Position numbers and translations under genes: made by a program
Part shown: piece after piece, positions 31,444-42,098 of the stretch
Layout: every line of letters begins with the position of its first letter
Position numbering within the stretch: the stretch's first letter is position 1
Source: Pseudogymnoascus destructans
Taxonomy: Eukaryota; Ascomycota; Leotiomycetes; Thelebolales; Thelebolaceae
DNA length: 64,000 bases
Direction: 5' to 3'
Assembly (NCBI RefSeq): GCF_001641265.1
Contig: NW_020167538.1
Span: forward strand, 1 to 64,000
Notes under the pieces: model-generated
The model's database searches: none
What the model saw: only the letters and a program-made list of their open reading frames with translations
What the model was told of the DNA's origin: nothing

Positions 31444-33303
31444 ACGTACATGTATAGCGAAAGCGCCAAACAAGCGAAAGCGCCAAAATTATCTACCCTC
31501 ATGACAAACATTGCGATAAATCTACCACAACATTAGAAATCAATTGAAACTACTCGGAGTCCTCTTCCTCAGAGGTGTCTATTACAATCTGACACGTGCG
31601 CGCATTGTGCCCAGTCTCACCACACTTGCCACAGCGACGGGCACGGGTTTCTTCCCTTGGCTTCCGACCACGGCTTGCCCTTATTTCCTGCTCTACCTGC
31701 TGCACAACATCCCTCTCATCCTGTAGCTCTTGCGCCCCTTGTTGACTAAGTGATCCTCCTTGCTGTAGTCGTGTTTTCCTAGCTCTCCGGCGCTTGCTTA
31801 GTACTTCATTTGCCTGTCGTAGGTTTTGGTTCTCTCCCTTTAGCAGTGCTAATTGATGCATTATTTGCGATGCACCCTTTGTAAACTGGTCAACAGCTGC
31901 ATAGATTGAGGTTGGAGAGCTATTTTGATGGCGTGAAATCCGAGTTTTAATAAATGTAGACTGTGACATAGCTTCAATTGGGTTGTTTGGTGTCTGAGAA
32001 ACCCAAGGTTGAGCAGTACCTGGGCGGGAGCTTGGAGGCGTTGGTGTCCTTAACTTAAGATCAAGTGTAGATATCACTCTCTCAGGGTCAAATGGAAGAA
32101 GCCCTGCCCCTCGGAACCCGCCTCGAATGTTACTTTCCGTCATTGTAGTGTTAAATGCAGCGTGGAAGGCAGGAAAGAAGTCATCCTTTGTAATATGAGA
32201 AATATGAGCCTGCATCATATCTTCAATTTGCCGACCATAGGCCTGCTTTAACGGGCCGAAACAGCCAACATCAAGTGGCTGGAGTAGATGAGAAGAGTGA
32301 GCAGGCATACAAAGCGTAATAATGTTGTGTTCCTTGCAGTACTCCTCAAACTCATCTGAGTGGTGGCTCTCATGACCATCAAGGACTAACAAGCGATAAC
32401 CACCAACACTCCGGGCCTTTGTATGCTTCTCAAAGTGCTGAATCCAATCCATGCCTCTCTCGTTTGTAGTCCAGCCATTTTCAGTAACAGAAATCACCCA
32501 ATCGCTTGAAAATCCACTATTCTCATACCAAGATGTAAGGTGGTTTTTGCCTGCAACAATGATAAATGGTGGTACTGCCCAACCTTGAGAACTAACGCCT
32601 TGGATTACTGTAACCCATTCCCGATTACCAGGCTGTACCTTCTTTGCTTTTGCCCGCCCGTCTGAGCTTGTTACAACCATAGCAGTTGAGATAACGCCCA
32701 TCATAAACCCAGTCTCATCAAAGTTGTAGATATCTGCTTCATCGATACCATATTTCGCAATTGTGTTACGCACAAGCTCAAACCAGCCATTAATAACTTC
32801 TGGATCTTCGCACTTAGCCCTCTGGTAGTCGTATTTGCGCTGAAAGCGTGTCTGGAGCTCTACACGCCGCTTAACAAAGTTTGAAGCCCAACGCGACCCA
32901 ACGCGTGACGCGTCGCGTGTTGCAAGTAGTCGACTTGCCATATCTTCAACAACAGACAGCCGAGGAGGAAACCCTTTGGCAGCTAGGTCGAGTATATACT
33001 GAACAAGGACGGACTCCTCTAGGTTAGTTAATTTCCGTGAGTTGGCTTGGATATCGCGTCGTGAAGGTACACCTTCTAGACGACGACCTAGCTTGCGGTG
33101 GTCCACAGAATAGATCCTAGCAGCAACTCGAAGGCGTAACTTTGGGTCGCTTTGCATAGCCTGGATAGCTAGCACTAATTGGCTTTCATCGTTTTTATGG
33201 GGCATGTTTTGTTGTTGAGGAATTTAACATTTAGTTGGGGGGTTTGGTCACCGCATCATTTTGGCGCTTTCGCTTGTTTGGCGCTTTCGCTATACATGTA
33301 CGT
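31444..33303 (-). mobile_element. Complete Pogo/Fot1-like transposon, copy B2
   Basis: The element is 1860 bp with TA at 31442-31443 and 33304-33305 and the same 46 bp inverted repeats as B1. An extra 13 bp, ACGTACATGTATA (31431-31443), lies just outside the left end and repeats its terminus. The target is a TATATA-rich stretch. Confidence 0.92.
31550..33205 (-). CDS. Pogo/Fot1-type DDD transposase with zinc knuckle (B2)
   Basis: This is a 551 aa single-exon frame with the same DNA-binding N-terminus, DDD triad and CCHC knuckle as the B1 protein; one amino acid differs. It is intact, with both inverted repeats in place, so it should be autonomous if transcribed. Near identity to B1 points to a very recent jump. 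Confidence 0.9.
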   Translation of the reverse strand: MPHKNDESQLVLAIQAMQSDPKLRLRVAARIYSVDHRKLGRRLEGVPSRRDIQANSRKLTNLEESVLVQYILDLAAKGFPPRLSVVEDMASRLLATRDASRVGSRWASNFVKRRVELQTRFQRKYDYQRAKCEDPEVINGWFELVRNTIAKYGIDEADIYNFDETGFMMGVISTAMVVTSSDGRAKAKKVQPGNREWVTVIQGVSSQGWAVPPFIIVAGKNHLTSWYENSGFSSDWVISVTENGWTTNERGMDWIQHFEKHTKARSVGGYRLLVLDGHESHHSDEFEEYCKEHNIITLCMPAHSSHLLQPLDVGCFGPLKQAYGRQIEDMMQAHISHITKDDFFPAFHAAFNTTMTESNIRGGFRGAGLLPFDPERVISTLDLKLRTPTPPSSRPGTAQPWVSQTPNNPIEAMSQSTFIKTRISRHQNSSPTSIYAAVDQFTKGASQIMHQLALLKGENQNLRQANEVLSKRRRARKTRLQQGGSLSQQGAQELQDERDVVQQVEQEIRASRGRKPREETRARRCGKCGETGHNARTCQIVIDTSEEEDSE

Positions 33304-33305
33304 TA

Positions 33306-34579
33306 TATATATATATTTAGTGGTTTTTCGTTGATATCTTTGTTGTTTGAAAATGAGAACTAATATTAAAGTTGACAGAAATTATTAGTAACTTAACTTA
33401 TTGTAGTTTTCCCTTTCTCCCTTTCTTCATTTCTCCATTTCTCCATTTCTCCATTTCTCGAGCTTCACCTCTTCCAATGTTAGCCACACTAGATCGAGTG
33501 CGCATTTTAGCTGCTTTATTAGAATAGCAATAGCAATAGCAATAGCAATATTACACTCTCGATTATACCCTATTTAACGATGTATCGGCTACGGAGTAGA
33601 AAGGTGAAAAGGGAAGCTTCTGTCGCTGTTTTAAGCTCGCTTACCCACTTTTCAATATTCCCCCCGCCCCAACTAAATCGCCGCACGCCTATTTGTGCCT
33701 TAGGTACCACTCCTGCCAACTCGTTCGACCTAGACCATCAGGGTAATTGCTTGGTCGTAGGCACAATTGAAGATTCCCACTAGCCATCCATGAGAATGCG
33801 AGAGCCTCGTAGTGTTCTAGACAATTTGGTGACGGGACTATATGGAATATCTCCATCTTCGCCTATGAACAACCTCTTTAAAATACGGCAATCACGTAAT
33901 GTGACAGAAATAGTCGCCTAACCCACATTTGCCACTTTCGGAGAATAACAGACAAAGAAGACGTTCAGCGATTTGTTAAAAGATTATCACACCGTTACCT
34001 ATTCTCTTTTATCAACAGGATGTCATGGTAAGACTTGATGTCCAGTTACCCCTATCAACTTCGCTAGTTAAAGATTGGCGGGGGCTGTGCAAATTCTTAG
34101 TCGCTTCATCCTTACTATGAGGCTTTTATTGCTGGTTGTGCCCTTTCCGTAAGCTATCTCCTCACCCATCAAGCACCGCTGAGCTGGAAATGCTAAAAAC
34201 CAGAAAGCATTAGAAGACATGAAATCCCGCATATGCTAAAATCCCTCATGTTAGGAACTGTGCCCCATTATCAAAACGAGGTTGGTAGATGAAGCGCCAA
34301 AGACTTCAGCTCAAAAGGTGACTATCACTGAAAAGCACTAGTATATGGTAGGTCAAATCTAAATCACGCATATCGATGGATGATAGGAGGCAAAAAGGTA
34401 GAATTCAATTTTCAGTTTTATTTAATGGGAGTAGATTCCTTGGACCGGCCAGTACATACCTTTCACCAGCGAGTGCGCCCTGTACTCCCATCGTATTTGT
34501 GTCTAACCTTCCACCCATCCCCCTTTTACATTCATCCCATATCGTGCGCCGAAGTTTCGAGTCAAAAGCGCAAGTCAAC
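33306..34579. other. Intergenic with simple repeats; promoter side of the P-type ATPase
   Basis: The stretch holds a TTTCTCCA-type repeat at about 33424-33458 and an (AATAGC)n run at about 33523-33548. A 67-codon frame at 33580-33783 has no supporting features. The last part is C/T-rich leader before ATG 34580. Confidence 0.45.
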
Positions 34580-37500
34580 ATGGCGGATCCTCTAGAAAAA
34601 GAAGTGCCTCGCATTCAATGGAACGCAGATGATATCGAATTGGCCTCGAGGCCTCGCGCGCTTCATCGCTCAAACTCGCAATTCTCGATTCACAGCAGCC
34701 ACAGCCGCCGGGGATCAATCGATCCTTCACACGCACTCCCTATTCAATACCGAGCCGTGTAGGTTGCGGCAATATACTATTACTGGCCGATTGCTGACGC
34801 TGTACAGGTCTTTTCAAATCGACGAGAGTATTGATCAAGACCTCTTAAAGGCCAAGAAGCATAAAAAGTCTGCCGCCAAAGGTATTACAGCGAGATACGA
34901 GCGACTGCCCAGAAACTAACAATATTGTAGAACTTGAGAACCTTGATTGGCATATAGTATCTCCCGAAGAAATATTCGAGCGTCTTTCGACCTCGAAGAC
35001 TCGAGGTCTTTCCGCAGAGCAGGCAAAGAAGAACATATCCGAGTACGGCAAAAATGTTCCCTCTCGCCCACCGACACATTATACAAAGCAAGTTTTTGGA
35101 TACTTTTTTAAGGGATTTGGAGGCGTCCTCCTCGTCGGAGGTATTCTCGTCTTGGTATCTTGGAAACCGCTCGGAGAACCGGCACCGGCTATTGCTAACC
35201 TAGCACTCGCCATTGTCCTTTTTGCTGTCTTTGTTATCCAGGCTGCATTTAACGCGTGGCAAGATTGGTCTTCGTCGCGTGTCATGGCATCAATCACTAC
35301 TATGCTTCCCGATCACTGCATCATATTGCGGGGCGGCACCCAAGCTACAGTATTTGCTAGCGATATAGTCCCTGGAGACATTCTGTATATCAAGGCCGGC
35401 AACAAACTTCCCGCTGATGTGCGATTCATCGAAATTTCTTCGGATGCCAAGTTTGATAGGTCTATTCTGACTGGTGCGTCTAATAGCGGTACAAAAAGAT
35501 ACAGCAGCTGACATGTACATGTAGGTGAATCTGCACCTCTTCCGGGAACGGTTGACAGCACCGATCCAAATTTCCTCGAGACCCGATGCATTGGACTACA
35601 GGGCACTCATTGCATAGCAGGGAGTGGTCTCGGTGTAGTTGTTAGCACAGGCGACAAGACAGTCTTTGGTCGGATTGCAAAGCTAACCAACGAACCTTCG
35701 ACCGGTATGACACCTTTAGAGAAGGAAGTTCTCAACTTTGTCTTTGTCATTATCTCCATCATGGTGGCGATGATAGTTCTTTTCATTATTGTCTGGTTAG
35801 TTTTCGCAAATCTACGATGGTAATCCTCGACTAACTTTATAAGGGCTGCATATCTTCGTAAAAACCACCCTGGTTGGATCTCAGTGCCTGCGCTCATCGT
35901 AAGCTGCGTCAGTGTCGCCATTGCCTTTATCCCCGAAGGGTTGCCAATCGCAGTCACTGCCAGTCTAACAATCACTGCCAACATCATGCGAAAAAACAAG
36001 ATCTTATGCAAGTCCCTCAAGACTGTGGAAACCCTAGGCTCAGTTTCTGTAATATGTTCAGATAAGACTGGTACTTTGACAAAGGTAAGTTCTATATTTA
36101 ACGCGATATCATAATGAAACTAACAGGCTCTGTAGAACAAAATGTACGTCACCGAAGCTGCCATTGGTGCCTTTGACATGAGTGCCGAGGGTAGCCGTGA
36201 TGAAATGATCCGTCAGAAAAATGCAGACCGCCAAAACTCCGTCTCTCAATTGCGGACCATTGCTGGGTTGTGCAACTCCGGAAACTTCGATGCAGCTACG
36301 TACCACTTGCCTCTTCACGACCGGAAAATACATGGGGATGCCACTGATCAGGCTATACTTCGCTTTTCAGAGTCACTTGGGCCAGTTACAGAGGCACGAG
36401 AATCGTGGGTTAAGTCTTTTGAGCTCGCTTTCAATAGCAAGAACAAGTATATGATTAGGACCTTTACTCTAGCTGATAGGGCCGGTTTGGATCTAGCTCT
36501 ATCACTCACGCAGGCGAATGAATTCCGACAGAATGACACGTAAGTTTATCGGTGTCTTGAATACAGCAAATGCTAACCTTATAAGCCTCCTGACGATTAA
36601 AGGAGCTCCAGATGTCCTCATTGGTAGATGCTCCATGTTCGTAGACCGAGATGGTGTTAGCAAACCCCTAGATGAAGCCACCCGCTTTAGCATATCTTGC
36701 ATCAAGGACCGCTGGTCTTCTCAGGGCAAACGTGTAATCTTACTCGGTCGCAAAACCCTACGTCATGAGCAAATTCAATCAACTCCTGCTGATGCTAAGT
36801 TTGAAGACGAGATAATAGAGCAATCCAGGACTGGCTTGACCTTTGTTGGGATTGTTGGCATAGTCGATCCTCCTCGCGACGAGATACCCTCGGTAGTGGG
36901 CATTCTCAGACAAGCTGGTATTCGCATATTTATGGTAAGCGTTATATACAAAGAATCTAGTAAGCAAGGTTCTAATGCTTTATTCAGGTCACTGGGGACT
37001 TTGCGTTGACTGCACAAGCTATTGCTGCCGAATGCGGCATCATTACCAACCTGCCAGGCGCAGTAAATACTGTCGCCGTACTAACTCGCGATGAAGTGTC
37101 CGCACCCTTATCTATTGACAAATCACCTGACCTGACCCCCCAACCTGTAACTTCAATCGTCGTCAGCGGCCCAGAGCTGATCACTCTCAACGAATGCCAA
37201 TGGGACCAACTCTGTCGATATGACGAGATCGTGTTCGCTCGCACCACTCCCGAGCAGAAACTCCGCATCGTGCGGGAATTCCAAAGCCGTGATGAAATCG
37301 TTGGTATGACTGGTGATGGAGTCAACGACGCCCCTTCCCTCAAAGCAGCCGACATCGGAATCGCACTCGGCAGCGGATCAGACATAGCAATCGAGGCTGC
37401 GGACATGGTTTTGCTAGAATCCTTTTCGGCTATCGTTCATGCAGTACGGTACGGTCGCGTCGTTTTTGATAACCTCAAGAAGACAATCGCCTACCTACTC

Positions 37501-38211
37501 CCCGCGGGATCCTTTTCCGAGTTCTGGCCCGTCTTTGGCAATGTCATCTTCGGCCTCCCGCAAATCTTGTCTTCGTTCTTGATGATTATCATCTGCTGCT
37601 TCACAGACTGTGCTGCAGCGATTGTTCTTGCGTACGAGGCACCAGAGGCCGACGTCCTCCGCCGCCGCCCACGCAAGCGCGTGGACCGTCTCGTCAACTG
37701 GCAGCTCATGCTGCAATCCTATGCATTCATCGGTGTCCTCGAATCGATCGCCTCCTTTGCCATGGCTTTCTGGTATCTCGAGCGCCAAGGGATCCCCTTC
37801 TCTGTTTTCTGGTTCCAGTATGGCGCAATCCCTGACAACCTCGATGCTGATTTCGTCGCCTCGAAACTCGCCATCGGATCTTCGATCTACTTCGTAAATC
37901 TCGTTGTAATGCAGTGGTTTAACCTGCTCGGAGTACGCACACGCAGGCTCAGCATCTTTCAGCATCCGCCTCTATTTAGGAAGGAAACTAGGAATTGGCT
38001 CCTGTTCCCAGCGATGGGCTTTGCACTTGTGATGGTATTTTTCTGGTTATATGTCCCCCAGTTTCAGCGCGTGCTAGGCACTGCCGAAGTGCCAGTGGAG
38101 TATTTCTTCCTTCCCGGTGCTTTTGGATTGGCCATTTTGTTGTTAGAAGAAGGAAGGAAATACTGCATAAGGGCGTGGCCAAAGAGTGTTTTAGGGCGAT
38201 GTGCTTGGTAA
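34580..38211 (+). CDS. P-type ATPase, Na+/K+-ATPase alpha-like (type IIC) cation pump
   Basis: Eight exons (34580-34758, 34808-34881, 34931-35473, 35525-35795, 35844-36084, 36136-36539, 36586-36934, 36988-38211) give 1094 aa with every junction in frame. Domain order: cytosolic N-terminus, cation ATPase N-terminal domain (LDWHIVSPEEIFERLST), M1-M2, actuator domain with TGES formed at an exon junction, M4 with PEGLP, phosphorylation motif DKTGTLT, nucleotide-binding domain with KGAP, hinge MTGDGVNDAPSLKAADIG, then the C-terminal membrane bundle ending RCAW. By family knowledge such fungal pumps export Na+ or exchange cations at the plasma or an internal membrane; the ion cannot be settled here. 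Introns are 46-53 nt. No lesion is seen, in contrast to the repeats on both sides. Confidence 0.9.
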
Positions 38212-38234
38212 GTTGGTTGCTGGCAATCTACCTA

Positions 38235-38310
38235 ATCGTGTTCGCACCGACCACCTGTAAGGTGGTCGGCGAAAGCGAAGTGCATCCGGAAAGCGAAATT
38301 GCATCCAGCC
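38235..38310 (+). repeat. Orphan terminus of a Pogo element related to A
   Basis: After TA (38233-38234) the sequence ATCGTGTTCGCACCGACCACC follows the pattern of the A terminus (ATCGTTGGTTCTCAAACCACC). Both next form a short palindrome and then GGCGAAAGCGAA. Here the palindrome is CCGACCACCT-GTA-AGGTGGTCGG. No partner end or transposase is seen nearby. Confidence 0.5.
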
Positions 38311-38311
38311 A

Positions 38312-38743
38312 GCCAGATATCATTAGTATGTAGAATCTCAGGGTTTAGCACAAATAATCATAATAATCATGACTAACGTGGTTTATCAGTACCTCGCGCA
38401 TATCAGTACCTCGCGCACTTTCCCCCTATTTACCTACTTATAAATCTAATAAGCTAGACATATCTATATCTGCTTGTTTAGAAGTCAGCGTTACAAATTC
38501 TTAATAGCTATACAAAACGTGTTTTACCTATTAAAAAAACAACATAATCGTGTTATAAGAGTCTAATATAGAAACAATTCTAATCTACATTCATTCGTTA
38601 TTATGACATATCTATTTTTAAAACTATTTTATTACTATTTCCTTAAGATTTCTATTATTAGTTTCGTTTATAGGTAAAATTTGGTGGTCATTGAGCTTGC
38701 TTAAGAGACCTATTATAGTGATGCATTACGGAGTTAGTGTAGA
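38312..38743. other. AT-rich intergenic stretch with an LTR-like end
   Basis: A direct repeat ATCAGTACCTCGCGCA occurs twice near 38386-38420. The sequence TTTAGAAGTCAGCGTTACA ending at 38495 equals the 3' terminus of LTR family H, but the bases before it do not match well and no 5' end or duplication is found. The rest is strongly AT-rich. Confidence 0.4.
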
Positions 38744-38752
38744 AAGATTGTA

Positions 38753-39637
38753 GGGCAAAAACTCCATATACCCAGTAAAACAATAAATAAATTCTATATA
38801 CCCAGTTCCATCCCACGTGACCCGCCCAAGCCCAATCTAGAAACTCCCCCCGTTCTCATATGAGAACGGGTCAATTATGAGGCCTGCGGCAAGTCCTGGC
38901 ATTATGCCCAGGCTCGCCGCAGGTGCCGCAGCGTGTGCGGACCAAGTCCGGCACAGCGGCAATGACTGCCCCAAGCGGCAGAAGTCCTCCGTGATCCCGG
39001 CGAGCCCGGCGTCTTCGAGGACGCCGGGCATCCTCCCTCCGAACCCTCTCTTTTCGCGGTCGGCTGCGGGGGATTCCATTGCTCATCGTCGGGGCTGGCT
39101 CGGACATGCCAGGCACAGCCCTCCTCGGGACAAACGGCGGTTGCCCCATCTTTGTCCCTCCTCTGGAGCCGCCAGGAGAACTTCTCCTTGACGGCCCAGT
39201 CGTCCAGGGCGCGGGACCAAGCGTCCAAGTCGAGGAACTCGCTACCGTCGACAGGGGCAGCGAGTTCGGCTAGCGAGGCCATCGTAGGAGGCAGGGGCGG
39301 GGGAGGCAGGGGAGTTTGTGCCTTGCGCGAGAGCTTCCGAGGGGGGTTTCGAGGGGGTCGGAGGAGGGAGGGAGCCTGGGAGGTGTCAGCGGGGTTCGGT
39401 GGAGGGGAGGAAGGGAAGGGGGAGGAGGTTTGGGGGTCTCAATTGACCCCCGACTTCCCATGCAATTGAGCTGGTATATTGCCAGCTCAATTGCTTCAAA
39501 AAGGCCATATGAGAGCACCTACTCTCAAATGAGAGTACGCCTCTCATTGGCTCGTTAACCTTCCAAAGGAGGGTTAGCGGTTGACTGGGTAGATGGAGTT
39601 TTCTTACCAGTTTACTGGGTATATCGAGTTTTTGCCC
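38753..39637 (-). mobile_element. Deleted Mutator-like (MULE) element with 9 bp target duplication
   Basis: The ends are inverted (GGGCAAAAACTCCATATACCC at left, GGGCAAAAACTCGATATACCC read inwards at right). Each is followed about 30 bp inwards by a second ACTCCAT/TTCTAT-ATACCCAGT motif. The flanking 9 bp AAGATTGTA is perfectly repeated (38744-38752 and 39638-39646), the length expected for Mutator. The element is only 885 bp and contains the two ends of a transposase gene. It also holds palindromes GTTCTCATATGAGAAC and GCAATTGAGCTGG...CCAGCTCAATTGC. Confidence 0.88.
38871..39282 (-). pseudogene. MULE transposase, N- and C-terminal ends fused by deletion
   Basis: The frame from ATG 39282 has a MuDR/FAR1-like N-terminal zinc-binding segment (residues 1-68: VKEKFSWRLQRRDKDG, AVCPEEGCAWHVRAS). 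It changes frame near 39080. The other frame ends in a zinc knuckle (CGTCGEPGHNARTC) at 38871. The whole catalytic MULE domain is missing. The product cannot transpose by itself but could bind the ends. Confidence 0.7.
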
Positions 39638-39836
39638 AAGATTGTATTACATAGGCAACTAATCCTGGACTTCTTTAGCGACCTATTCTGCTGTCCACAT
39701 CCCCATAAAATATTTGCTTAGCACCCTATCAAAGTCTGCCACAATAGTGTAAAAAGATGGGCCTCCGCCGGTAAGGTACTCCGTAGTTTACTATATTATA
39801 GTATCTTATACTATCCCTAAAACTAGCTACTCTCTA

Positions 39837-39954
39837 CAGTACGGCGCCATAAGTATGCATACAGGTCTGTGCTTCTCCTATACAAAAAGACACTCGTTTA
39901 CTGCAATTTAAGCACAGACCTGTATTCTGTATTCATACTTATGGCGCCGTACTG
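39837..39954. mobile_element. MITE of Tc1/mariner type (118 bp)
   Basis: The ends CAGTACGGCGCCATAAGTATG are perfectly inverted, and a second block (ATACAGGTCTGTGCTT) extends the arms to about 37 bp with a few unpaired bases. TA is found on both sides (39835-39836 and 39955-39956). There is no coding capacity. Transcripts would fold into a long hairpin. Confidence 0.78.
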
Positions 39955-40459
39955 TACTGTTATGTTACTTTAATCTGTGCGGTGTACGTAGGGAAGGGAA
40001 ATATATCCCTCAAAACACATGTGTGCGACCCATCGTAGCTGCAGTTAGCCGGTAACAGGTACGGTACCTTTTCTCTCTAATGGGCCAGCTCAACTCTATC
40101 GTTTTCTCTCCGTTTGCCCTCGTTTCTTCTCTCATTAACTCTTCTCTTCCTCTTCTAACAAACATCAATAGTCCTATATCTTCAATTGCTTCATCATTCC
40201 CTTTTTCACTTCCCTGTTTACACCCCGCCTTCTTGCGGATTGTTCCTTGTCCATCCCGCCAGGCCTCGGCGTCTCTTAGTCGCGCTTAGCGCCCTTCAAT
40301 ATGTCGTCATAGTGGTCAGATTCTCATAAATTGTCAGTCCACAAACCACTGCCCTAATTCCAGTTACGCTTAGCCTGACCCAATCGATCCCAGCCGCCCA
40401 CGCGAGCCCAACATTCCCACGATTTAATCCCCATTCTGTTATTCTTATATATAATTTTG

Positions 40460-40732
40460 ATGCCCAGTTACAACCCTCAACGACGAGAAAAATACCGTTC
40501 GTCACTGCAATGAACCAAGACTCCAAGACTCTTACAACAGAACTATACCTATACATCTCAGAACGACGGTGCCATTGGATATATCATCACCACCACTTTT
40601 CATTCGCCACCAGCGCCCGGAGACGGTCGAGAATTCAATGTGTACCGACGCCTGGTCAAGAACGTCAAGAAGAACACAGACCAGCATTATAAGAAGAAGA
40701 AGAAGAGGGATCTCGACCTGACTCTCACGTAG
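40460..40732 (+). CDS. Small basic protein with an in-frame TGA (tentative)
   Basis: From ATG 40460 the frame reads MPSYNPQRREKYRSSLQ, then TGA at 40511-40513, then a protein-like stretch (SQNDGAIGYIITTTFHSP, REFNVYRRLVKNVKKN) ending in a Lys-rich tail and TAG 40732. Length would be 90 aa if the TGA were sense. The frame ends 13 bp before the ATG of the 2EXR gene. The TGA may come from CGA by C-to-T, or mark an unrecognised intron. There is no known domain. Confidence 0.3.
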
Positions 40733-40745
40733 AGCCTCTTTGACA

Positions 40746-41603
40746 ATGCCACACGCAATTCCTCACGAGGCGTGCGCCTATAATGACCCCGCACTCCTCG
40801 CACCCGCCACACCCGACTTGGCCCTCACAACCAAGTCACCAGCCGCCACCACCACCTCCTCCACTTCCACATCTCCCTCCTCCTCACCCGCCCTCACATC
40901 CTTCCACCTCTTCCCCCACCTCTACCCCGAGCTCCGCCTCAAAATCTGGCACATGGCCCTCGACCTCGGCCGCCGTGTCGTAACAATCCACTACGAGCCC
41001 TCCACGCACTCCTTCCACACGCCCACCCCAACCCCCTCCCTCCTCCACACCAACCGCGAAAGCCGCCACGAAGCCCAGCGCGCCTACCCCCTCCTCTTCG
41101 GCACCGCCTCCGCCCCCTCCCACATCCCCTTCCACCCCGCACACGACACCCTCTACTTCCCCCGCCGCAGCACCATGGGGTACGACGACTCGCTCCGCGA
41201 TTTCGGGGCGTTCATGGCTACCCCCGAGGACCTGACGCGCGTGCGCGTCGTGGCGCTCGACTCGGTTGATTCGACGGAGAAGAGGCCGTGGGAGGCCTAC
41301 GACAAGGCGGTGTTCGTGAAGTCGTTCCCGCGACTCGAGAATGTGGTGTTGGTCCGCGGCCCGAAACGCGCGTGGCTGAGTAATATTCCGCGCGCGATGG
41401 GACCGGAGGTGGAGGGGAGGGAGGTGGAGTTTGTGGCGGTGGAAGGGGAGGAGGGGGGAAGAGTTGTGAAGAGGTTTGAGGCCACGTTTTTTGGGGAGGA
41501 GGAGGCGTTGGCGAGGATTCATTGTGAGAGGAGGGAGGATTATGTTACAGCAAGATTGCCGCCTGTGTTGGTGGTTTCGAAGAGGAGAGTTGAGAGGGAG
41601 TGA
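40746..41603 (+). CDS. 2EXR domain protein
   Basis: The 285 aa protein starts at ATG 40746. After a Ser/Thr/Pro-rich leader (residues 1-48) comes the 2EXR signature FHLFPHLYPELRLKIWHMAL followed by RRVVTI and, later, LLHTNRESRHEA and the DTLYFPRR strand. The family is abundant and lineage-expanded in filamentous ascomycetes; its biochemical role is unknown. The C-terminus is Glu/Arg-rich. The gene is intronless, intact and very GC-rich, which also creates long antisense open frames that I take as chance. Confidence 0.85.
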   Translation: MPHAIPHEACAYNDPALLAPATPDLALTTKSPAATTTSSTSTSPSSSPALTSFHLFPHLYPELRLKIWHMALDLGRRVVTIHYEPSTHSFHTPTPTPSLLHTNRESRHEAQRAYPLLFGTASAPSHIPFHPAHDTLYFPRRSTMGYDDSLRDFGAFMATPEDLTRVRVVALDSVDSTEKRPWEAYDKAVFVKSFPRLENVVLVRGPKRAWLSNIPRAMGPEVEGREVEFVAVEGEEGGRVVKRFEATFFGEEEALARIHCERREDYVTARLPPVLVVSKRRVERE

Positions 41604-42098
41604 GGAGAATGAGGAGGATGAGAGGGATTGTGCTATTTTTCGACAGCGAGCATGTTTTACTTTGGGAGCATGTTTTGATTTATTATTTATGGGGGATTTT
41701 GTAGCGTGATGGATGGGGTGTACAGCATATATGAGCGGCGATAGTAGACGAGATACCCGACCTAAGCGTCAGCGAGTCAATTCAGCACCTGATCTAGCAT
41801 ATTTTCAGTATGCCGCTATGATGCTGTATTGATTTCTGTACATCGGAGCTTAAGTCGACAAGCTATAATATGTCGTTTGGATGGCATTTTTGTATTTATC
41901 GAGCAATGGCTGTGGCCTTATATTTAGACCAGTTATAATATGTTTATAACTCCAATCATGCTTCTCGCTATCACTTTGTGCCATGATTTCTCAGACAGCC
42001 ATGATGTAACTGTATATCTACCCCATGAGTAGTCCATAAACAGGGAGAAGTCCACGATCACCTCTCCATCCATAACCTCACGCACCCAAACCACCCCC
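41604..42098. other. Convergent intergenic region
   Basis: This lies between the 3' ends of the 2EXR gene and the MDP-1 gene. It is AT-rich with no supported feature beyond probable 3' untranslated sequence. Confidence 0.4.

Noticed and set aside
38477..38495. Possible third LTR H copy
   Set aside because: Only the last 19 bases match; no 5' end and no target duplication were found, so it is mentioned only within the intergenic entry.
40884..41522. Long antisense open frame over the 2EXR gene
   Set aside because: It is a shadow of a very GC-rich gene; the sense strand carries the recognisable 2EXR motifs.
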